Shown here: positions 58,646 to 64,000 of the stretch, piece by piece
Layout of the letters: each line of letters opens with the position of its first letter
Numbering within the stretch: the stretch's first letter is position 1
Source: Saccopteryx bilineata
Taxonomy: Eukaryota > Chordata > Mammalia > Chiroptera > Emballonuridae
Direction of reading: 5' to 3'
DNA length: 64,000 bases
Assembly: GCF_036850765.1 (NCBI RefSeq)
Contig: NC_089490.1
Coordinates: 292,002,982 to 292,066,981 of the forward strand
Notes under the pieces: generated by a model
What the model saw: only the letters and a program-made list of their open reading frames with translations
Told to the model about the DNA's origin: nothing
Databases searched by the model: none
Program-made: the position numbers and the translations under genes

Positions 58646-59600
58646 AAAAAGATTTTTACTAAGAGTCCTGAGATTATCTATTAATCTATCTATTTCTTTG
58701 TTTTTCCAATAATTATTTTAATCTTTATTAGTGCTGTTGGTTCTTCTGGTAAATCACTGAATCTGAGTGTGAGTTTGGAGACCTCTGATACCAAATATGT
58801 ATTTTCTTTTCTATTAGTTTTTTCTCTTTATTCTCCTTCCATTGTCTGTCTTTCACCACTCAATTTTATTCATAATAACATTGATCTTTATGATCACATT
58901 CATAATTTTAAATATACTTTTAACCTTCTAGTTCATTTGCTTTATGTTTGTGAGAATTTATGACTTTATTTTATTATGAAAAAGAAATAAGCAATATTAT
59001 TTTATAGTCTGTCTTCTATTTTCATTTTGTCAAGCATTTTTTCTTACATTATTCTTTCTGACATTGGCTGGGAAACACACTCACACACACACACACACAC
59101 ACACACAGTACTCTATCACACTTCACATTGCATTCATCTTAGCTCTGAAGTTAAATGTACCAAAACTTACTTCTGGTCCTTTGTTGCAGTTTCATACATT
59201 ATTTTTATTTGGAGATGGTTAATATTTCAAGTGTTATTTCCTAGAACTATCATGGAAGCAATAATTATTGGTATGGTTTATCAGAACTATTGAATTTATA
59301 TTTGAGTAATATCCTGTCTCAATAAAAAGTCCTACTTTCCACTTTTTCCCACTGAATATCCTGTTGTTATCCTGAATTCTTATTTGATTTCAGTGTTTTT
59401 GTGAAATGTCTGATAGTCTGAATTTTTTTCTCACTTAAAAACAACTTGAGATCTTTGCTTGACTATTTAAATGATGTCTTTTTTATACTTAATGTCCATA
59501 AACTTAAAGTAATTAGGATATGCCTAATGTGAACAATTTTCTTTTGCTCATGTTTGTCCCATTAAATGTGTATGTCCTTTCTGCTTAGGATTTGCATCTC
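58646..59600 (-). mobile_element. Ancient L1 ORF2 fragment, right half
   Basis: Probable upstream ORF2 of the ancient L1 interrupted by L1-B ('gtgctgttggttcttctgg', and near 59500 'cataaacttaaagtaatta', comparable to the ORF2 start region). Weak similarity. Confidence 0.45.
59079..59107. repeat. (CA)n microsatellite
   Basis: About 14 CA units. Confidence 0.95.
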
Positions 59601-59726
59601 CAAAGGAAAGAAAAACAAATTAGAAAACTGAAAAATTTGTGAAATATTATTTAAAGGAGTTTATATGATGTTATTTAGGAAGTTGGGTTATTCTAAATCT
59701 ATACTATTTATGTTCTTTCATTTTTT

Positions 59727-60076
59727 TAAATAATTTTTATTTATTCATTTTAGAAAAGAGAGACAGCCTGACCAAGCTGTGGCACAGTAGATTGAGCATC
59801 AGACTGGGATGTGGAGGACGCAGGTTCGAGACTCTGAAGTCACCAGCTTGAGCGTGGGCTCATCTGGTTTGAGCAAGGCTCACCAGCTCGAGCCCAAGGT
59901 CACTGGCTTGAGCAAGGGGTTACTAGGTCTGCTCTAGATCCATGGTCAAGGCACATATGAGAAATCAATCAATGAACAACTAAGGAGCTGCAACAAAAAA
60001 TTGATGTTTCTCATTGCTTTCTCTTCCTATCTGTCCCTATCTGTCCCTCTCTCTATCTTTGTCTCATCCACAAAAA

Positions 60077-60119
<43 letters not shown>

Positions 60120-60258
60120 AAAGAGAGATTGAGAAGGAGGAGGAGCAGGAAGCATCAACTCCCATATGTGCCTTGACTGGGCAAACCCAGGGTTTTGAAC
60201 TGGTGACCTTAGTGTTCCAAGTTGACGCTTGACCCACTGCGCCACCTCAGGTCAGGCT
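59727..60258 (-). mobile_element. SINE of a third type, split by a younger SINE
   Basis: The outer parts (59727-59763 and 60129-60258) form one reversed tRNA-like SINE: T-rich tail, 'gaagcatcaactcccatatg', 'gggttttgaactggtgacct', head 'gccacctcaggtcaggc'. It is interrupted by the SINE at 59764. Confidence 0.75.
59764..60118 (+). mobile_element. Bat tRNA SINE (type B), nested
   Basis: Head 'cctgaccaagctgtggcac', 'caggttcgagactc', body with 'cacatatgagaaatcaatca', and (AAAT)n tail at 60073-60118. Target duplications AAAAGAGAGA at 59754-59763 and 60119-60128. Confidence 0.92.
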
Positions 60259-61494
60259 ATGTTATGTTTCTTAGAAACCAAAAGGTATATACTGGAAACT
60301 TGGAAGTTTTTACAACTTTTCCTAATTTCTGTTAAAATTTTACCCCCTTTTATCTTTTTTCCTCTGCTTCCTTTTGTTCCTCAACTAGATTTTCTATACC
60401 TTCTTTTATCTTTTTGCATTGATACATAATTTTTATAAAATTTCCTTAGATAATATTTGGTGCTGTTATGCAAAGGAGAAGCCATGAAGCATTTACTACT
60501 GGTTGTGTTGAGACAGACTTAATTGTCTTGATACAAGTGTAAACATTCGCTGGTTTCCTGGAGTGGCATGTACATATGACAATGTAAATGAAAAGTACAG
60601 AATCTTTACAGGGTATTGATACTCAATTGGAGGCCACAATTTAGAGATTGTGTTTTTTATAATTGTATTTATTAGGATGACAGTAGTAATCATACAGGTT
60701 TTAAGTAAAATATAAGCTTCTTTAGCACAATTGCCAATATTAATCAATAACATTGTTCAATGAAAAAAAACTCATTGAGATTCATTAGGAAGTTGAAAAT
60801 ATGACAATTTGAAAAAATATCTTATTTTACTTAGTAAACAAAACAGTTTACATATATCTCTATATAAACAGATAACTCAATTTAGGTTTTTAAAATCCTT
60901 TTTGTAATGAAAAATATGTAAGTAATTATATAAAACTCTGTATAAACTTTATAACCATTTCCTGCCACACACTTTGGTATGTTTGCAAACATGCCTCACT
61001 ACTCATATACTAATAAGACTTGACACTATTAACTGAAAATGTCTTTTGCTAATATTGAATTCTAGTTAAATTCTACTATGTCTTTGCCCTGATAAACTCA
61101 ACTGATAATTATTTTGCATTTTAATCCTATAAAGTGTATTAATGAAATTTTGTCTTGACAAAATAAAATACAAATGTGAAGCAACAATATATTTTAATTG
61201 AAACAAATAAAATTGATCATTTTAAAATGCAAATTTGCATTCATGTCAAATAAAATGGAAATGATACCATGGCACGCTCTACCCAAAAACAGAGGTTTTA
61301 TGGTATTCCAAATTGCAAAAGGGAGTGATAATATATGCTAATAACAGAATAGACAATCAAACAAAAATGAGCTCTTAATTACATCTCCAGAAAGTCAACA
61401 GATTTACTGTACTGATACCCTATTTGCCTCTCCCTACTTGTGATATTATATTCAGGTAAGAATCTTTATAAACATTTTGTTTTGATCCTATCTA
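60259..61494. other. Intergenic DNA
   Basis: AT-rich; no gene or repeat recognised. Confidence 0.5.
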
Positions 61495-61590
61495 TATGCC
61501 ATGACAGAAAATGATCACTATTGTTGTATATCTTAAACAAATATAGTGTATGTCAACTATAATTAAAAATAAATTAAAAACATAAAAAAT
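61495..61590 (+). mobile_element. Old L1 3' end
   Basis: Resembles old L1 tails ('gttgtatatcttaaacaaat', 'tagtgtatgtcaactataat') ending in an A-rich stretch. Confidence 0.5.
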
Positions 61591-62072
61591 AATCTTGTAC
61601 AAACAAAAAATTCTAAGTGACTTCAGCAAAATTGAAAATTTAGTTGTTCAGGTCCAAGGGTGACTCTGATGTCAAGCATGCTGGATTCTGGACATTGTAC
61701 AGATCATCAAGACACTGTGTTTTACATATTTTTGCTCTGTTTTCAATATATTGGCTTTAGCCAAACTAAGCTCTCATTGTAGAAAAGATTGCCACCTGTG
61801 GCACCCCCAAAAAAGATGTTAATATTTCTATTCAGAATCATTAGTCCAACTCTACTTAGGTCATATTGATATACCAGACAATGCCTAAACCATGTGCTAT
61901 TCACAGATCAGAAAGAATATATATATTTAATGAACAGACCCAAATAATATGCCTATCAGCTAGAATTAGGTTTGGGTACATATTATTAAAATAGAATAAA
62001 TTATTTTTTGGTTAAAAACATTAACTAATGAAAGCGATAGTTTCTAATGACTTATAGAATCAAATTATTTTT
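61591..62072. other. Intergenic DNA
   Basis: Nothing recognised. Confidence 0.5.
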
Positions 62073-62088
62073 AAAAGTGTGATCAGTG

Positions 62089-62394
62089 CCTGACCAGGCG
62101 GTGGCACAGTGGATAGAACATTGGACTGGGATGCAGAGGATCCAGGTTCGAGACCCTGAGTTCGCCAGTTGAGTGAGGGCTCAACTGGTTTGAGCAATGC
62201 TCACCAGCTTGGACCCAAAGTTGCTGGATTGAGCAAGGGGTTACTCGGTCTGCTGAAGGCCCATGGTCAAGGCACATATGAGAAAGCAATCAATGAACAA
62301 CTAAGGTGTCGCAATGAAAAGCTGATGATTGATGCTTCTCATCACTCTCCGTTCCTGTCTGTCCCTATCTATCCCTCTCTCTGTCTCTGTAAAA

Positions 62395-62433
<39 letters not shown>

Positions 62434-62440
62434 AATTAAA
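62089..62440 (+). mobile_element. Bat tRNA SINE (type B), full length
   Basis: Head 'cctgaccaggcggtggcac', B box 'ggttcgagacc', 'cacatatgagaaagcaatca', (AAAT)n tail. Exact 16-bp duplications AAAAGTGTGATCAGTG at 62073-62088 and 62441-62456. Confidence 0.96.
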
Positions 62441-62689
62441 AAAAGTGTGATCAGTGACACTAATGTTCTGTTGAATAGAGAAGTTTTGTTTAATAATTCA
62501 GGGAAGATTTGGCACATTGAGAATTAATTTATCTTTGAAATGTTCCCATGAATATATGAAAAAAAAAACCCAGTGAATGAATAAGGTGAAGTGATTATGG
62601 ACAAATTGATAGTTACAAAATAGTCATGGTCATGTAAATAAAGTACAGCATAGAAAATAGTCAATAATATTATAATAACTATGTATGGT

Positions 62690-62812
62690 GCCAGGTGAAT
62701 ACTGGAAACATTGAGGAAACACTTTGTAAAGTATATGATTGTCTAACAATTATGCTGTACACTTGAAACCAGTACAAAATAATATTGAAAATCAACTGTA
62801 ATTGAAAAATAA
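62690..62812 (+). mobile_element. Old L1 3' end
   Basis: Has 'atgctgtacacttgaaacca', 'aaaataatattgaaaatcaa' and 'ctgtaattgaaaaataaa', a typical old mammalian L1 terminus. Confidence 0.65.
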
Positions 62813-62830
62813 ACTCAATTATTATTATTT

Positions 62831-63187
62831 TATTTATTTATTTTTAGTGACAGGAAAGGAGGCAGACAGACTCCTGCATGTGCTCTGACTGGGATCCATC
62901 TGGAAAGCCCACTAAGGGGTGATTCTCTGCCCATCAGGGGCCCTTGCTGGTTGCAACTGGAGTCACTTTTTTAACACTTCAGGTGGAGGCCATGGGGCCA
63001 TTCTCAGTGCCTGGAGCCTACTTGCTCCCATGGAGCCATGGCTGCAGGAGGGGAACAGAAGAAAGAAACAAATGAAGGGGGTGGAGAAGCAGATGGGCGC
63101 TTCTCCTGTGTGTCCTGATGGGGAATCGAACCCAGAACATTCACATGATGGGCTGATGCTTGACCAATGAGCCAACCAGCCAGGGCC
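62831..63187 (-). mobile_element. Bat SINE (type A), reversed
   Basis: (TTTA) tail, diverged body with 'ggagaagcagatgggcgctt', head 'gccaaccagccagggcc' at 63187. Confidence 0.88.
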
Positions 63188-63206
63188 ATATTTTTTCTTA
63201 ATATAT

Positions 63207-63412
63207 GAAAATAGCCCTGGCCAGTTAGCTCAGTTAGTTGAATATGGTTCCCAAAACAAGGTCATGGATTTGATCCTGGGTCAGCACACACACGGGAAGC
63301 AACCAGTGAATACACAGTTGAATGGAACAACAAATTAATGCTTTACTTCTGCCTTCCCTTCTATCCCTTCCTCTCTCTGTTTCTCTAAAAATTAATCAGT
63401 ACATAAAAAGAA
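63207..63412 (+). mobile_element. VES-like SINE
   Basis: Head 'agccctggccagttagctc', B box near 'ggatttgatcctgg', 'gaatacacagttgaatggaa', C/T tract, A-rich end. Confidence 0.85.
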
Positions 63413-63416
63413 AATT

Positions 63417-63620
63417 AAGCCCTGGCCAGATAGATCATCCCAGAAACAGGGGTTATCAGTCCCAAGACTCCAGTCAGAGCACTACAGGAGCAGCTCCATG
63501 TTCTTGTCTCTTAAGAAAAAAAGAAAAAAGAGAGAAGAAAGAAAGAAAGAAGAAAGAAAGAGAGAGAGAGAGAGAAAGAGAGAAAGAAAAAAAGAAAGAA
63601 AGAAAGAAAGAAAGAAAAAG
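63417..63620 (+). mobile_element. Degenerate SINE with (GAAA)n tail
   Basis: Head 'aagccctggccagatagatc', short body, then GAAA/GA microsatellite at 63520-63620. Adjoins the preceding SINE. Confidence 0.7.
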
Positions 63621-64000
63621 TACTTGTGTATTAAATATTTCCCAAACCATTAGTCACAAAGGCATTCTGAAGTTATAATCATAAATTAAAACGTAAATGG
63701 AATGAAACATAATAAAATATATTATATCTCATAACCAATGCATAATATCATCAAACTTTTACTCCATATTTACTGTATATGCCTATGAATGTGTGCATAT
63801 ACACATGTAATAAATTTTAATAAAGAGTATTTTTATTATGGATTGCATTCAAAAGTTGAAAATACACTGATTTAGTCACAGATATATCTATTTCAAAATA
63901 AAGTAATACATTCTCAATAAGACTAACTTTTTACACAGTCCCTGAGTTATAAAACTTTAAGGCTCAGAACTCAAATACATGACTTCTAAATATTATCTCA
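63621..64000. other. Intergenic DNA
   Basis: AT-rich; no gene seen to the end of the window. Confidence 0.5.

Noticed and set aside
63829..63885. 'gttgaaaatacactg' near 63856 as a third MITE family 1 copy
   Set aside because: Only one end resembles the family; no second end or duplication found.

Overview
The window is vertebrate nuclear DNA, most probably from a bat. It is AT-rich and gene-poor, and I recognise no exon of a host protein-coding gene and no intact RNA gene. The bat assignment is an inference. It rests on many tRNA-derived SINEs of the chiropteran VES/Rhin-like kind (heads reading like 'ccctggcc.gttggctcag', bodies with 'cacacaggagaagc' or 'cacatatgagaaa.caatcaatgaac'), on hAT-type MITEs, and on L1s whose ORF2 is collinear with the human protein. 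MIR, L2 and old L1 remnants place it among placental mammals. I cannot fix the bat family.

Layout. 1-2245 is mostly unique, with one old L1 scrap. 2246-11166 is an old plus-strand L1 (L1-C: 5'UTR, ORF1, ORF2) split at 6053-9189 by an autonomous hAT transposon with perfect 8-bp target duplications; the hAT was itself hit by a young 5'-truncated L1 (6976-7655). L1-C also carries a 111-bp L1 3'UTR insertion. 11167-19200 is mostly unique DNA with L2, a SINE, a hAT MITE and a probable twin-primed L1. 19217-21893 is a dense SINE/L1 cluster including an internally inverted SINE. 22195-25903 holds L1 fragments, a small hAT MITE, a tailless 5S rRNA retropseudogene and a SINE. 27848-28595 is an ERV2-like solo LTR with a nested SINE. 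29497-30632 joins an unusual plus-strand Cys-rich coding remnant to an orphan L1 5'UTR (L1-D).

35962-43736 (L1-A) and 50754-58632 (L1-B) are two near-identical full-length minus-strand L1s with 13-bp target duplications. L1-A is decayed (nonsense and frameshift changes in both ORFs). L1-B has an intact 1275-codon ORF2 with all endonuclease, RT and Cys-rich residues in place, an ORF1 broken only by two single-base indels, and a 65-nt 3' transduction. Both have a 5'UTR built from about 2.4 tandem 240-bp monomers and a TGACGTCA palindrome at the extreme 5' end. L1-B lies inside a much older L1. 59727-63620 is another SINE-rich stretch.

The coding features are all parts of selfish elements. They interact by nesting, which gives a relative chronology, and probably through the L1 machinery mobilising the SINEs and the 5S fragment. 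The least explained item is the Cys-rich remnant at 29497-29718.
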